64,000 nt of DNA from Brachypterus glaber (taxonomy: Eukaryota > Arthropoda > Insecta > Coleoptera > Kateretidae), in contig OY294047.1 in assembly GCA_958510825.1 (NCBI GenBank), positions 3,100,001 through 3,164,000 on the forward strand. The letters are read 5' to 3'. Both the position numbers and the translations under genes were made by a program. The first letter of the stretch is position 1, and every line of letters starts with the position of its first letter. Under the pieces are notes generated by a model. It searched no databases and had not been told where the DNA came from. It worked only from the letters and a program-made list of their open reading frames with translations. Shown here piece by piece: positions 34,790 to 45,775 of this stretch.

Positions 34790-36345
34790 ATTTCCATTTG
34801 ACCTACAAGGTATCGGAATTTGTCACATATAAATATAAATATAAAAAGAAAAAAAAAATAAATTAATTTGTAAAACAAGTATAAAAAAGTACAAAAGTAT
34901 ATACATTGTAAAAACATGGATTAAATAATAATAATAATACAAGGTATCGGAATTTGTCACATATAAATATAAATATAAAAAAAAAAAAAAAAAATTAATT
35001 TGTAAAACAAGTATAAAAAAGTACAAAAGTATATACATAGTAAAAACATGGATTAAATAATAATAATAATAATAATATATAATTTACAATATCACAGTAG
35101 TTAAAAATTCTTGAACTGAATAAAATGCATAATCTTTAAGTAGTGATTTGACTTGCTACTTAAATTGTTTGAAGCTTTTCATACTTTTTAATCTATCTGG
35201 AAGATGGTTATATAGTCTGATACCTAATGCCTGCGGACCTTTACTAACTTGAACCAGTCTTTTTTTTGGTAAATAAAGGTTTTTTGAATTCCTGGTTTCA
35301 TATCTATTTATGTCTCCACAAGTGTCGAAATTACTAATATTTTCTCTAACGTACACAAGCAGACTATATATATACAAACACGCAACCGTTAGTATGCCAT
35401 AATCTTTAAAATATTGTCTGCATGATTGTCTTATAGGCAACGTAAACATAGTTCTGATTATTCTCTTTTGGAGAGTAAATACCTTTTCAATTTCAGAGCT
35501 ATTTCCCCAACAAATAATGGCATAGTTAAGAATAGAATTAACAGAACCATAGTAAAAAGTAAGCAAGGTTTCGGAGTTTACATATTTTCTCAGTTGAAAA
35601 ATAGCAAAATTTTTACTTGCCAATTTTTTGACAATATTTTCAACATGAGGTTGCCAAGTTAGATGTTCGTCTAAAGTAACTCCTAAAAACTTAATACTTT
35701 GGCTCTGTTGAATTATCTGCCCTGAAGCTTTCACTAAAATACTGAAGTCTGCCTTATAGTGATTTGGAGAAAAAAGCACTAAACCTGTTTTGTTTGAGTT
35801 TAATACAAGGCCATTGCTGTTACACCAATCTGTCATTTGGTTAATGGTAGCGTTTGATTTTAGACTTAATTGGTTTATATCTGTATCCTTTACAATGGAG
35901 TTTGTGTCATCCGCAAATAGAGTAAGGGAGCTATCGACATGGTTTACAATATCATTAATATAAATAATAAACAGCAATGGACCCAGTATACTACCTTGTG
36001 GAACTCCAGTCAAAACAGGTTTAGTTTCTGATTTTGTATACATCCCCATGCTGCTTACTTTAACATATTGTTTTCTCCCTATTAGAAAAGATTTTATCCA
36101 ATTATACGCTGTTCCACGAATTCCATAAGAATATAATTTTTTTAACAACAATTTATGATTTATGGTGTCGAAGGCTTTGGTGAGGTCAAAAAATATACCA
36201 GCAGTTTTAAGTTTTGATTCAAAATTTTCTAGAATTTCAATATAAAAAGACAGTATCGCATCTGTCGTTAAGCGATTTTTTGTAAATCCAAATTGATTAC
36301 TAATTAGAATTTTATATTTATCTAAGAAACTTACTAAATTTGCAC
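34790..36345 (-). mobile_element. 5'-truncated non-LTR retrotransposon (Jockey/CR1-like)
   Basis: The minus strand carries the reverse transcriptase C-terminal two-thirds (see the coding entry), a 3' UTR, and a 3' tail of ATT repeats near 34770-34790. The 3' UTR unit ending GACAAATTCCGATACCTTG is present twice in tandem (34808-34930 and 34941-35050), each followed by TTATT repeats. The 5' end stops mid-RT near 36345 where homology ends, the usual outcome of target-primed reverse transcription. Confidence 0.85.
35084..36345 (-). pseudogene. Reverse transcriptase fragment of a LINE, with premature stop
   Basis: Encodes RT domain motifs in order: NQFGFTKNRLTTDAIL, FFDLTKAFDTINHKLLLKKL, TGVPQGSILGPLLFIIYIND and LTLFADDTNSIV (catalytic Asp pair of FADD), then KFLGVTLDEHLTW and the thumb region. 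Conserved reading ends at 36345, beyond which the frame runs into unrelated hydrophobic sequence, so the endonuclease and RT start are missing. An amber codon at 35156-35158 interrupts the C-terminus. The next 23 codons to TAA at 35084 read QVKSLLKDYAFYSVQEFL, which fits the family's usual end, so TAG is a single nonsense mutation. Otherwise the frame is intact, implying a fairly young insertion. It is dead on its own because it lacks its 5' half. Confidence 0.92.
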
Positions 36346-36588
36346 CTGATGCCTTTGAACGAATGTACCCCAAAGCATAAAAACAAAATAAAAAAATTAC
36401 AAAAACTACTATGTTTACAGATAATCTTAGACAATATTATATTTTTATGGTTTGGACTTTTTGACATCAACCATTTATATACAATTTTAGGAGCTTCCAA
36501 ATTTTGTATCTCCACATCCATTTTCCCATTTAAAATTGTGGACAAGTATTTGGTGAAACGTGATTTATATTAATAGTTATTTATGGTA
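36346..36588. other. Short unique segment between LINE and Tc1 palindrome
   Basis: The minus strand is open for 75 codons (36318-36545; KMDVEIQNLEAPKIVYKW within it) with plausible amino acid composition, but I recognise no family. It ends at the start of the TTATGG repeat that received the Tc1 element. Confidence 0.3.
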
Positions 36589-37262
36589 CCATCATTTTCA
36601 TAGAAAACGCTCACATCACAGAACCCTGAGGTACCCCAACATTTTAAATTTTTAGTTGTGGTATATGTGCTTTACTAAGATTGACACTGACATTTTCCGT
36701 AATAATTAAGTAAGGTTAAAGTACAGTCTATATTATATAGTGCAAGTCCTATAACTGTCTTTAAGCATATATGCTTATAAGCAAAAAGGTTAACAAATTT
36801 TATTATAAATGATATTTATACAGTATGTCTCCAGATAGAGTTACAAAGAGGAATTTATTTTTTATTTTTGATTTGATCTCAAAAAAAGTCACTCTTTATA
36901 ACTTGCCCTGCTTGATTTTAAACTCCCAAAACACTAAGCGCTTTTTGTACAACTCTTACGGTTCATGAGATAATGTTTTTTTCTTCAAAATAGTGTCTTC
37001 AAAAATATAAAGAAAAAAAAACATTATCAAGAGTGAGTTATTTTAAGATATCAAAAATAAAAAAATCTTCTTTGTAATTCTAACAGTTGGTTTGTGTAAT
37101 TTGGTGTAATTTTTGCGTGCCAAGCCTCAATGATGGCCTGTCGTAATTCTTCAGCATTATGACCCAGGAAAGTTAGTTTCTTCCCTCGCTCTGACTCCGG
37201 TCTGGAAAGGGTTTTTCCGCAGATAATTCATTAATTGCATATCTTCTTCTGCAATACTCATT

Positions 37263-37439
37263 CTACTTCGACCAAGAACCCCGCTTTATGCTAATCTGTC
37301 CAGTTTCCTCAAGTTTTTTCTTTGCTCGCATTATAGTGCTGTTTGCAACATTTAATTCAGTGGCTATTTCACGTACACTTATCCCGTCATTTATTCTTGC
37401 TGTTATAATACATTTTTGATAATTTGTAAGCTGCGGCAT
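37263..37439 (-). pseudogene. Tc1-like transposase N-terminus, left arm
   Basis: 58 codons from ATG at 37439: MPQLTNYQKCIITARINDGI then SVREIATELNVANSTIMRAK, a helix-turn-helix of the kind that binds the terminal repeats. It ends at a TAG after KRGSWSK, a frame break relative to the right arm. The start codon is preserved here and lost in the right arm. Confidence 0.75.
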
Positions 37440-37700
37440 AACTAATGTGAATTATTTTGACAAGTAATGTCATAATAATATTTGACAAATAAATGTCAAA
37501 GAGACCTTGATAAAGTTCAATATAATCTGTAACATTTTTAGGTGTAAGCGTTTATTATGAAAACGATGGTACAATGTTACAGATTATATTGAACTTCATC
37601 AAGGTCTCTTTGACATTTATTTGTCAAATATTATTATGACAATACTTGTCAAATTAATTCACATTAGTTATACCGCAGCTATTTGTAAGCTGCGGTATAA

Positions 37701-37955
37701 TGTATTATAACAGCAAGAATAAATGACGGGATAAGTGTACGTGAAATAGCCACTGAATTAAATGTTGCAAACAGCACTATAATGCGAGCAAAGAAAAAAC
37801 TTGAGGAAACTGTACAGATTAGCAGAAAGCGGGGTTCTGTTCGAAGTAGAATGAGAAGTGCAGAAGAAGATATGCAATTAATGAATTATCTGCGGGAAAA
37901 CCCTTTCCATACCGGAGTCAGAGCGAGGGAAGAAACTAACTTTCCTGGGTCATAA
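37701..37955 (+). pseudogene. Tc1-like transposase N-terminus, right arm
   Basis: 84 codons in frame from CIITARINDGISVREIATEL through RAKKKLEE, AEEDMQLMNYLRENPFHTGV and RAREETNFPGS, then TAA. An ~18-bp deletion removed the start. After the stop, another frame reads AEELRQAIIEAWHAKITPNY, which resembles the transposase C-terminus, confirming loss of the middle of the gene and a frameshift. Confidence 0.75.
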
Positions 37956-38527
37956 TGCTGAAGAATTACGACAGGCCATCATTGAGGCTTGGCACGCAAA
38001 AATTACACCAAATTACACAAACCAACTGTTAGAATTACAAAGAATATTTTTTTATTTTTGATATCTTAAAATAAGTCACTCTTGATGATGTTTTTTTTTC
38101 TTTATATTTTTGAAGTACTATTTTGAAGAAAAAAACATTATCCCATGAACCGTAAGAGTTGTACAAAAAGCGCTTAGTGTTTTGGGAGTTTAAAATCAAA
38201 TATAATATAAAAAAAGATAAATAGTGACTTTTTTTGAGATCAAATCAAAAATAAAAAATAAATTCCTCTTTGTAACTCTATCTGGAGACATACTGTATAA
38301 ATATCATTTATAATAAAATTTGTTAACCTTTTTGCTTATAAGCATATATGCTTAAAGACAGTTATAGGACTTGCACTATATAATATAGACTGTACTTTAA
38401 CCTTACTTAATTATAACGGAAAATGTCAGTGTCAATCTTAGTAAAGTACATATACCACAACTAAAAATTTAAAATGTTGGGGTACCTCAGGGTTCTGTGA
38501 TGTGAGCGTTTTCTATGAAAATGATGG

Positions 38528-38830
38528 TACTAGTGGGTAAAGTAAGATATTGCCCTTGGCTGACGCCTCGCAGGTTAATTTTCGAGAGGGCAATATCGGT
38601 TTACCAATGAGTGCCATACAAGGTTTTATCTAATAAATAGCTTAGAAATTCATATTTTTATTAAAAATTTTAATGACATTTACAAGAAAATAATTTGACA
38701 AGTGACAGTATAATAAATAATTATCCACTCAATAAAGTAAAAGTCACGCGGGGGTTATTATTGAGTTTATCTATTTAAAATAAAGCTGGTAATTGTCTCA
38801 TTATCTGTATGTATTGGATAAAAAATATTA
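38528..38830 (+). repeat. TTATGGTACTAGTGGGTAAAG repeat, copy split by the Tc1 palindrome
   Basis: Inverse copy of 26819-27137. Its first bases (AGTTATTTATGG) lie at 36576-36586, on the other side of the Tc1 insertion. Confidence 0.8.
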
Positions 38831-38977
38831 TTGTTTGTATGTTCTATAGAACAGTTAACATTTTAGGCAGTTAGAATAATGTTGATAATTTTATTTTCTT
38901 GCAGAGGTGATATATTTTTTAGAGCTTTCTATTTGGGTGTAACAAGCATGTAGAGAATACGTGTAAAGGGTCATAGA

Positions 38978-39652
38978 TGAGGAGTATTTGAACAAAAGGT
39001 AACATTTCCATAGTAGCTTTTTTTTCAGAAATCACTAAAATCTGATTAAAAGTGTATAAAAGTATATTTTTTTTAATATTACGTTTATACAGAAATATAC
39101 ATTGAAAAAGTAACCTAACAATCACTGTTTTGCCCATTTATAAACTTTCATATTAATGGAGATAATTGTGTTAGAAATTTGGAAATGTTACCTTTTGTCA
39201 GTAAATATTGGAAATGTTACTTTTTTATAATCATAACTTCGTTATTCAAACACAAAACACTGTATTCATTCTTTGTCATTATGAAACAATTTTAACATAA
39301 GATTCTTTTTCTTCTTTGAAGATTATGGCTTTATCTGCTTGGGATATCCAGCCAAGTATATTAATAGGGAAATGTCACTTTTTGTAACCCTTTTGAAAAT
39401 TACGGGTTTGTGCACCATTTATACCCGCGCAGACCCGTCATTTTCAATACGGTAGAACTACTGAAACATTGTTATGCGTGAAAATGTTCCTTTTTGCTCG
39501 AAAACCCACATTTGGACTCGGTTTTTCCAGGGAAATTGTTACTACTTGATACGCCAAATTTAAGTAAAATGTGTAGTTCATAGCTTTGCGAACGATTCTG
39601 CAAAAAAAAACAACAAGCAAGGAAATGTTTCCTTTTGTTCGAACACTCCTCA
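38978..39652. mobile_element. Foldback MITE with reiterated GGAAATGTTACC
   Basis: Ends TGAGGAGTATTTGAACAAAA and complement TTTTGTTCGAACACTCCTCA. The sub-terminal GGTAACATTTCC motif recurs inside in both orientations at least five times (38999, 39181, 39210, 39368, 39621). GA occurs on both sides; a longer duplication is not seen. No coding capacity. Confidence 0.6.
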
Positions 39653-39812
39653 GATATGATGTAAAGTACCCACTTGCTACATAAAAACCTCTCTACTCAC
39701 ATTAACTGAATGATCCAGTCTCGATCGCTCCCTCAAAGTATCGTCGATATACTGTACCCCACAATTAAGAATCACTACATGTAGTTTGCAGTATCTAAAA
39801 GCTTATACATGA

Positions 39813-40549
39813 ACTAGATGAAACGTTGCAAGCACCTTGTCAAAACATCGGCACTAGGTACTAATTTGAAACGTTATGAAATATGAAGTTGTGCGAATAG
39901 GCAACTAGTAATACAACTGCGTGTTTCATAATTTATTAAACTTTGGAAGTCTGTATCTCCAAAACGTTATAATCTAGCAAAAAACTGTATATAACATTTT
40001 TTATAGACTTAAAAAGAGCTTTTATTTGAAATATAACTTTTTGAAATCTTGTTATAATTAAGCAAGTTATGCTAAAAAACATTTTACTGCTTTAAATGCA
40101 AATATCTCGAAAACAATGTATTTTAGGAAAACGTTGTTTATAACATTTTTTAAGCCGTTTTAAAATATATTTCAAATAAGTGCTTAAAAAATAATATACA
40201 ATAATAATTAACTTCATTATAACCAAAAAACGCTAAAAATAGGAGTTTTATCCCATTCTTACTCCCTTACCCCCGACCGTTTACCCCCAAAATCTAATCA
40301 GCTCTTCGAAATACGATAAGAAACGATATGCAAAAAACCGCTTGTCTTTTCTAGAAATTGAGTTAACGAGTTTACACCCAGACAGACAGACAGACAGACA
40401 GACGGACGCAAGTTTTTTTTTCACTGATTTCGACTCAGGATGGTTTAAGACCTCGAGAAATATGAAAAAAACATGGTCAAAGATTTTGACTTTTTGGCGA
40501 AGATTGCAATACATCGGCACTCTTAGTAGTACTAAGTGCCGATGTAAAA
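39813..40549 (+). mobile_element. HINE/Helentron-like repeat, copy 2
   Basis: Starts ACTAGATGAAACGTTGCAAG, has a (CAGA)n tract at 40380-40404 and ends with the ACATCGGCACT...AAGTGCCGATGT hairpin (40511-40545). Same order as 8984-9660 with some internal differences. Confidence 0.58.
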
Positions 40550-41072
40550 AGCTATAATTCTATTTTTTTAATCATCTACTTCCCCACAAAAAGAGTTAAT
40601 ATTTTGTTCATAAATAATAAACTGTTTTTAATTTGAAGAAGAAACATTTTTTCTTTTAAACATGTTTTAAAAACAAATTGTCATATGTAACGACAGAGAT
40701 GTATCTTTTCGATATATCCGAAATTTTCACAAAGCGAAAATTTCGGATGTATCGAACATATTCCGAATCTGGAGGTTTATTTTCATGCATGCAGGATTAC
40801 TTTTTGAAACAATTTTTTAACAATTTAAATCTTCAAAAGTTATTTATTTATAGTTAGTTATGCCTTGTTTTTTTATTGGTTGAAATCGACATTACGATAG
40901 TAATCATCCCAATGTTTTACTTTTTATGTGTAACAAAGTTTTGAGAAAATAATTAAAGAAAAAATTGTTTTCAAAGCCGTAAATATGGATGGTAAACACA
41001 CCTTTCCCCCCTTAGAAAAGTTGAATTGAAGGAAAAGTTGTTAATTAATCCGTAGTCTGATTTGTCTGTTAA
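40550..41072. other. Intergenic with a small hairpin
   Basis: A CGATATATCCGAAATTTTC/GAAAATTTCGGATGTATCG hairpin lies at about 40711-40760. No gene recognised. Confidence 0.4.
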
Positions 41073-41179
41073 GGTTAGTGACGTCATCGCTTCCCCTCAC
41101 TTACCGTATGTAACCGATTCTCACAAAAACGAGTTTCAGTAACCTGGTTAGTTCCGGTGACCCGACAAAAAATTGGCTT
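41073..41179 (+). repeat. Left arm of a widely spaced inverted repeat
   Basis: 107 bp, from GGTTAGTGACGTCATCGCTT to GACCCGACAAAAAATTGGCTT minus one base. Its close inverted match is 43891-43997. They may be the ends of a ~2.9 kb element now filled with MITEs, or two MITE copies in opposite orientation. Confidence 0.7.
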
Positions 41180-41266
41180 GAGTATATCTTAAAATTCCAA
41201 CTTATTCAGCGTCCTTAAATTTACCAACGGATACGGCGGTGTTACTTTCATATACATATGGATATA

Positions 41267-41532
41267 CATAGAAAAAACGGATTCCTTGAACCAAGGACAC
41301 GTGTCTTTGTATATGTTCAAAGTCATATTCTCTTGTTTCAAGGCTGCCATTTTCTTGAATCAAAGTCAATGTCCTTGAATAAAGAGCGCGGATTTTTATT
41401 CCAAAACCCGTGCTCTTCATTCAAGGACATTGAATTTGGTTCAAGAAAATGCCAGCCTTGAAACAAGAGAATATGGCTTTGAACATATACAAAGACACGT
41501 GTACTTGGTTCAAGGAATCCGTTTTTTCTATG
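41267..41532. mobile_element. Foldback MITE (CATAGAAAAAACGG family), copy 2
   Basis: 266-bp near-perfect palindrome flanked by TA (41265-41266, 41533-41534). Arms include ATTCCTTGAACCAAGGACAC and CGTGTCTTTGTATATGTTC. It shares arm order with 3704-3931. All three ORFs across it are palindrome shadows. Confidence 0.85.
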
Positions 41533-42443
41533 TACAGGTACATACATATTTATAAAAAGTCAAAGTCATTGTTTTTGGTTCACTTTGTGACATCTTACAG
41601 AAGTTGTATACACTTTACGTTATTAAAGCCTAAAAAATAAAAAAAACATACTTGGAGTAGCGCAATATTTACTTTGAGATGACGACAATGCCGAATTATT
41701 CTAATTAAAAACTGTATTAAATTTTAAAAGACTGATAAAATAACACTTGGTAAAATTAAATTAAAAATATAATTTCCGACAAAAAAGAATATCACTAACT
41801 GAGGCAGTTAAAAATAATTACCCTCCTATTTTCATTAATTTTAATAACCTAATTATTTAGATCCAAAGCAGCTACTAATTATGAAAAATTCCTGAATTTC
41901 AAAGAGAATTTAAAACTCTGAAACTGACAATGAACGTACAAAAATTTCATAACTTAAATAAACAAAGGTGGCTGAATTTTTGATTCTCCAAGACGTTGTT
42001 ATTTGATCAAAGAGGGCTTCGGGCATAACAGGAGATAGCGGGCTTAGGGGAGAATTAACCAGATGTGTACTAACGCCAAAACGGTTATTGTTTGTTATAT
42101 TTCTAACAAGCACACAATTCCATACGTGACATTTTTTTGACCGCCTTTGAACTCGGATATTTAATTTGAATTTTAAATAAATTTATTTTAAATATAATTG
42201 ACTTCTGCAGCAAGAGCGCTTACTTGTTTTCCTTTAACTTAGCCAAATTTTTGGATGTAGTTTCATTCTCACAGTATGATGTTGATTCCTTCAGTGTCGC
42301 ATATGGAAAAGTAAGTGTTAAAAGCAGTATTCGGCGTTAACTCAGTTATGACTCATCAACGTTGAAAATTAACACAGAAACATATGCTTACAGAATAATT
42401 TTGCCGAATTTAGAGGGAAATTTTTAAAATAAATTAATATTTT
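41533..42443. other. Intergenic, nothing recognised
   Basis: AT-rich with ORFs of no recognisable content. Confidence 0.35.
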
Positions 42444-42830
42444 ATAGTATATTAAAGTACTAGTTTAATAACACCCGTTTTTAGAGCACGAGTACAAGTT
42501 TAGAAAACGAGCCGCTTGCGGCGTGTTTTCTAAAGTAATAGTGCGCTAAAAACGTGTTAAACGAGTGCTTTATGCATTTTTTTTTATATTTTTGCCATGT
42601 TTAAAATTAGTATAGTATTAGTATATAATAGTGAGCTCTTCTCTTTTTTACTGCAAGTAACCAAGCCATAAATTTAACACGTAAAAGTTAACTTAAAACA
42701 CGCAGAAAACTAAACTTAAACGCGATTTTCACATTTGCACGGAAGACGTTATTTATTTTTCGACACGCAAAATGCGTGTGATTAATAATCACTGATTGTG
42801 AGCTTATAATAGTCACAAAATAGAAAAAAG
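42444..42830 (-). mobile_element. Snap-back repeat family, copy D (inverse)
   Basis: Reads on the minus strand from CTATTTTGTGAC near 42824 to the terminal hairpin at 42450-42565. More diverged and shorter than copy C. Confidence 0.75.
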
Positions 42831-43890
42831 CTATTAAGGGTATTTAAACAGTTAAAGTTAAGACCCGTGTAATTCCAACAATCAAGGCATTATCTGGCGT
42901 AAGTATTCAAATTAATTTGGCGAGCTAAACAATGGATGCCCAGCTAATGGAGCCCCGTTTGCAGAAATTGCCTACTCGCTCTATGCACGGTTATTTTTTA
43001 TGTAGATTTTTTCATGTCCCCAGAGTAAGGTGCCTACCCTTTCTCTGGGGTTCGTGCATTTTTATAGCTTTGCTTTATAATACACTTTTGGGTGGTTACC
43101 AAAAGTTTTTAACGTCTTGTAAGTACACTCAAGGTTGGTATATGCTTAGATTTTATAAGACTACAGGGTACCTATTCTCGGCCTCGAGAGAACGCATTCC
43201 CGGGAGAAAGGTGTTGTGGGTTGCATATTAGTTCTCTCGATATGCACAAATTACTTATCTTGAACGCATTTCCCGAAGAAAGTTGTTGACGGTTGCATAT
43301 TATTTCTCTGGATAAGCACAAATTACTTGAACTTCGCTTCGCACGAAAATCGAGGAACTTCTTCTTCTTCTTCTTCTTCTTCTTCTACTCGGGAATTTTC
43401 ACATAATTTTAACCCAAAACAAAGAATATAATATAGGGACTATCTAATTTAATAATTACACTGAAAAAATACTACTAACTACCTATAACTCAATACACTA
43501 AAAAAAATTATAACAAGTAATATTACTAATTTATTACAAATGACTACGGACAACGCACAATCCATTATGTCACATTGTGTCACATTTGTGTGTTCGGACA
43601 GACGAGATATAAGGAAACGTACAAGTATTAAGTAACGCAAATTTTGATCATTCTGCAAACACCGTGTATATCCAAACTCTAGGGCAGCTTGAAAGCTAAT
43701 GAACAGGGTTCAGGGAGTTGCGACCTATTAGTCATATTTTGTCATGTCTTTTAGCTTTTATCATAAACTGGCGTCGCGCTGTGTAGAGTGCGGTCGCTTT
43801 TAATCAGTGCTGAATTTATGCTACGCTCATGAACGAAAGAACAAACGAAAAGAACAGCTCGCTTTTCCCCGAGGTATGCCAATGAAACAT
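42831..43890. other. Intergenic with short tandem duplication and microsatellite
   Basis: Positions 43188-43330 contain two ~70-bp units sharing GAACGCATTCCCGGGAGAAA-like text and GGTTGCATATTA. A TTC run lies at 43360-43386. The 99-codon ORF at 42932-43231 includes CCCCAGAGTAAGG...CTCTGGGG hairpin sequence and no known domain. Confidence 0.4.
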
Positions 43891-43997
43891 AAGCCAATTT
43901 TTTTTCGGGTCACCGGAACTAACCAGGTTACTGAAACTCGTTTTTGTGAGAATCGGTTACATACGGTAAGTGAGGGGAAGCCATGACGTCACTAACC
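43891..43997 (-). repeat. Right arm of the widely spaced inverted repeat
   Basis: Inverted match of 41073-41179 (AAGCCAATTTTTTTTCGGGT ... ATGACGTCACTAACC). A weaker third fragment (GTTTTTGTGAGAACTGTCGG) is at about 44444-44475. Confidence 0.7.
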
Positions 43998-45034
43998 GGC
44001 AGTAACCGCGTCTAACACAGGTTCGGAGGTGAGTTAGATAGGGTTAACCGTAAAAACTTAACCTATAAATTGTTTATTTATACCATAATTCACAGGCCTG
44101 TGGGAATTTTTTTTCGATTTGTGTGTAAAGTACAAAATAGAGTAGATAAGGTATTTCAACTTTTATTTTCTAACTTCTAAGTGTTTGCTTATGTGGTTTA
44201 TCTAATAATTAATTAAATTCTTGTATAAAAAACTATTTAAACTTCTTCTTCTTCCTTCTTTATGGCCTTTAACTATTTAAACTTATCATTGTTGTTTGTT
44301 ACCTTCCCCATGAGCACATAAACTTGGAAATGTAGTTTAAGTGCTTTTTCATCATATCTTATCCAAACAAAATTTAAAAAATATATACCTTATTCAGTTT
44401 TTTGGGAGAATTTAGGTTTGGACAAGACAAGAAAATAACCAATGCGTTTTTGTGAGAACTGTCGGTTATACGAGTTTAGTGGTGGGGATAAAAACCGTAC
44501 GGTGTTTTACAAAAAATTGGCTATAAAAGCTTTGTACTTTGTACTCTAAGCCACGGTTTGAGCAGCACTGGTATACTTTGTGGGTGACAGAAAAGTGTGG
44601 GGTGGCCTATTTTTTTAGGGAGCGTTTCGTAATTATATTTTTTAATTTATCTTCCTTAGTATTTCCCACAAGGACGAAGTGTAATAGATAACGCGGCAGA
44701 ATAATACATTAGCCGATGAATTCTCGTCACTTTGCGAGAAAAATTAAAGTTTCCATTTTAAGGATGACAGAGAGACACCTGTTTAAAAAATAACATTTTT
44801 ATCTCGTTTTCATCTGGGAAGAATATGTTTAATTATTCATTTTATAACAGGGTCGTGCGGTTGATGGTTTTGCTGAAATGTCAAAGGCTTTTTGATGTTA
44901 TCGTTGCAGAATTATTCTGCCAGAATATAAATTTGATAGTAATGCCACTGCTCAACTTTTGGTAATGATTCCTAAATTTTTTGTAATTACATATGATTAA
45001 AAAAGTATCTACTTTTTGTGTTACAAAAATTATA
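43998..45034. other. Intergenic, nothing firm
   Basis: Low-copy AT-rich sequence apart from the short repeat fragment near 44444. Confidence 0.35.
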
Positions 45035-45752
45035 TAGTGCGGTCCAAAAGTCACCCCCCCCCCCTTTAATTTTTGAACGAGTTGAGATATCGACTTCAAA
45101 TTTAGAACTTTTAAGTAAGACAACTTAAACTATATTTTAGCATATATTTGATATTTTCAGCTCTTAAAATGTGGGCAGGGGGGCATGGGGTGACATTTTT
45201 TTAAATGGAAAGGGGGGTCGTGTGATACATCATTTTAAAGCTTATAAAATTCTCTATTTAAACTAACATTTTTAAATTTTTTAAAAATGTTTTTTAAGGT
45301 TTTGATTTTTCAATTTTTTGTGCTAAAACATTCGATTTTTTAAGTTTTTTTTTATAAATTTTTATTTATGTCAACTAAAATTAGTTTAAAAGTATAATTA
45401 ACATTGTTTTATGATGAAATTAGGCATTTTTAAAAAATTATTTGTTTTTTTTTTAGAGGAATTTTGACATTAATACCCATTTTCAAACCCATTTTAAATC
45501 CAATTTTTTTTTTATTTAAAAATATGGAGTTAAATGGAGAATTTTATAAGCTTTAAAATGATGTATTACATGACCCCCCTTTCCATTAAAAAAAATGTGC
45601 CCCCATGCCCCCCTGCCAACATTTTAAGAGCTGAAAGTATTAAATATATGCTAAAACATAGTTTAAGTTGTTTATTTAAAAGTTCCAAATTTGAAGTCGA
45701 TATCTCAACTGGTTCAAAAGTTAAGAGGGGGGGTGACTTTTGGACCGCTCTG
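45035..45752. mobile_element. CAGTGCGGTCC foldback, copy 1
   Basis: The left end (TAGTGCGGTCCAAAAGTCAC, first base mutated) and right end (GTGACTTTTGGACCGCTCTG) are followed by TA. It is an almost complete palindrome with arm landmarks GTTGAGATATCGACTTCAAA, GCTCTTAAAATGTGGGCAGG and GTCGTGTGATACATCATTTT. A Tc1/mariner-type non-autonomous element by TA and terminal form. ORFs at 45534 and 45566 straddle its end and the next element and are not genes. Confidence 0.82.
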
Positions 45753-45775
45753 TATAGATTGCTCTTATGGGAACA

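Larger units (their letters stand above)
36589..38527. mobile_element. 1.94 kb palindrome of an internally deleted Tc1-like transposon
   Basis: Both outer ends are CCATCATTTTCATAGAAAAC, flanked by TA (36587-36588, 38528-38529), the Tc1/mariner signature. The left arm (36589-37536) and right arm (37573-38527) are near-perfect inverted copies. The 36-bp loop (37537-37572) contains a third terminus, GCGTTTATTATGAAAACGAT followed by GG and TA. Each arm holds a transposase N-terminus joined to a short C-terminal piece; the catalytic DDE core is missing. Removing the element and one TA restores the TTATGGTACTAGTGG target seen at other copies of that repeat. Confidence 0.9.

Noticed and set aside
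35426..35662. Plus-strand ORF antisense to the LINE
   Set aside because: Shadow of the reverse transcriptase frame.
42932..43231. 99-codon ORF
   Set aside because: Contains a CCCCAGAG hairpin and overlaps the start of a short tandem duplication; no known domain.
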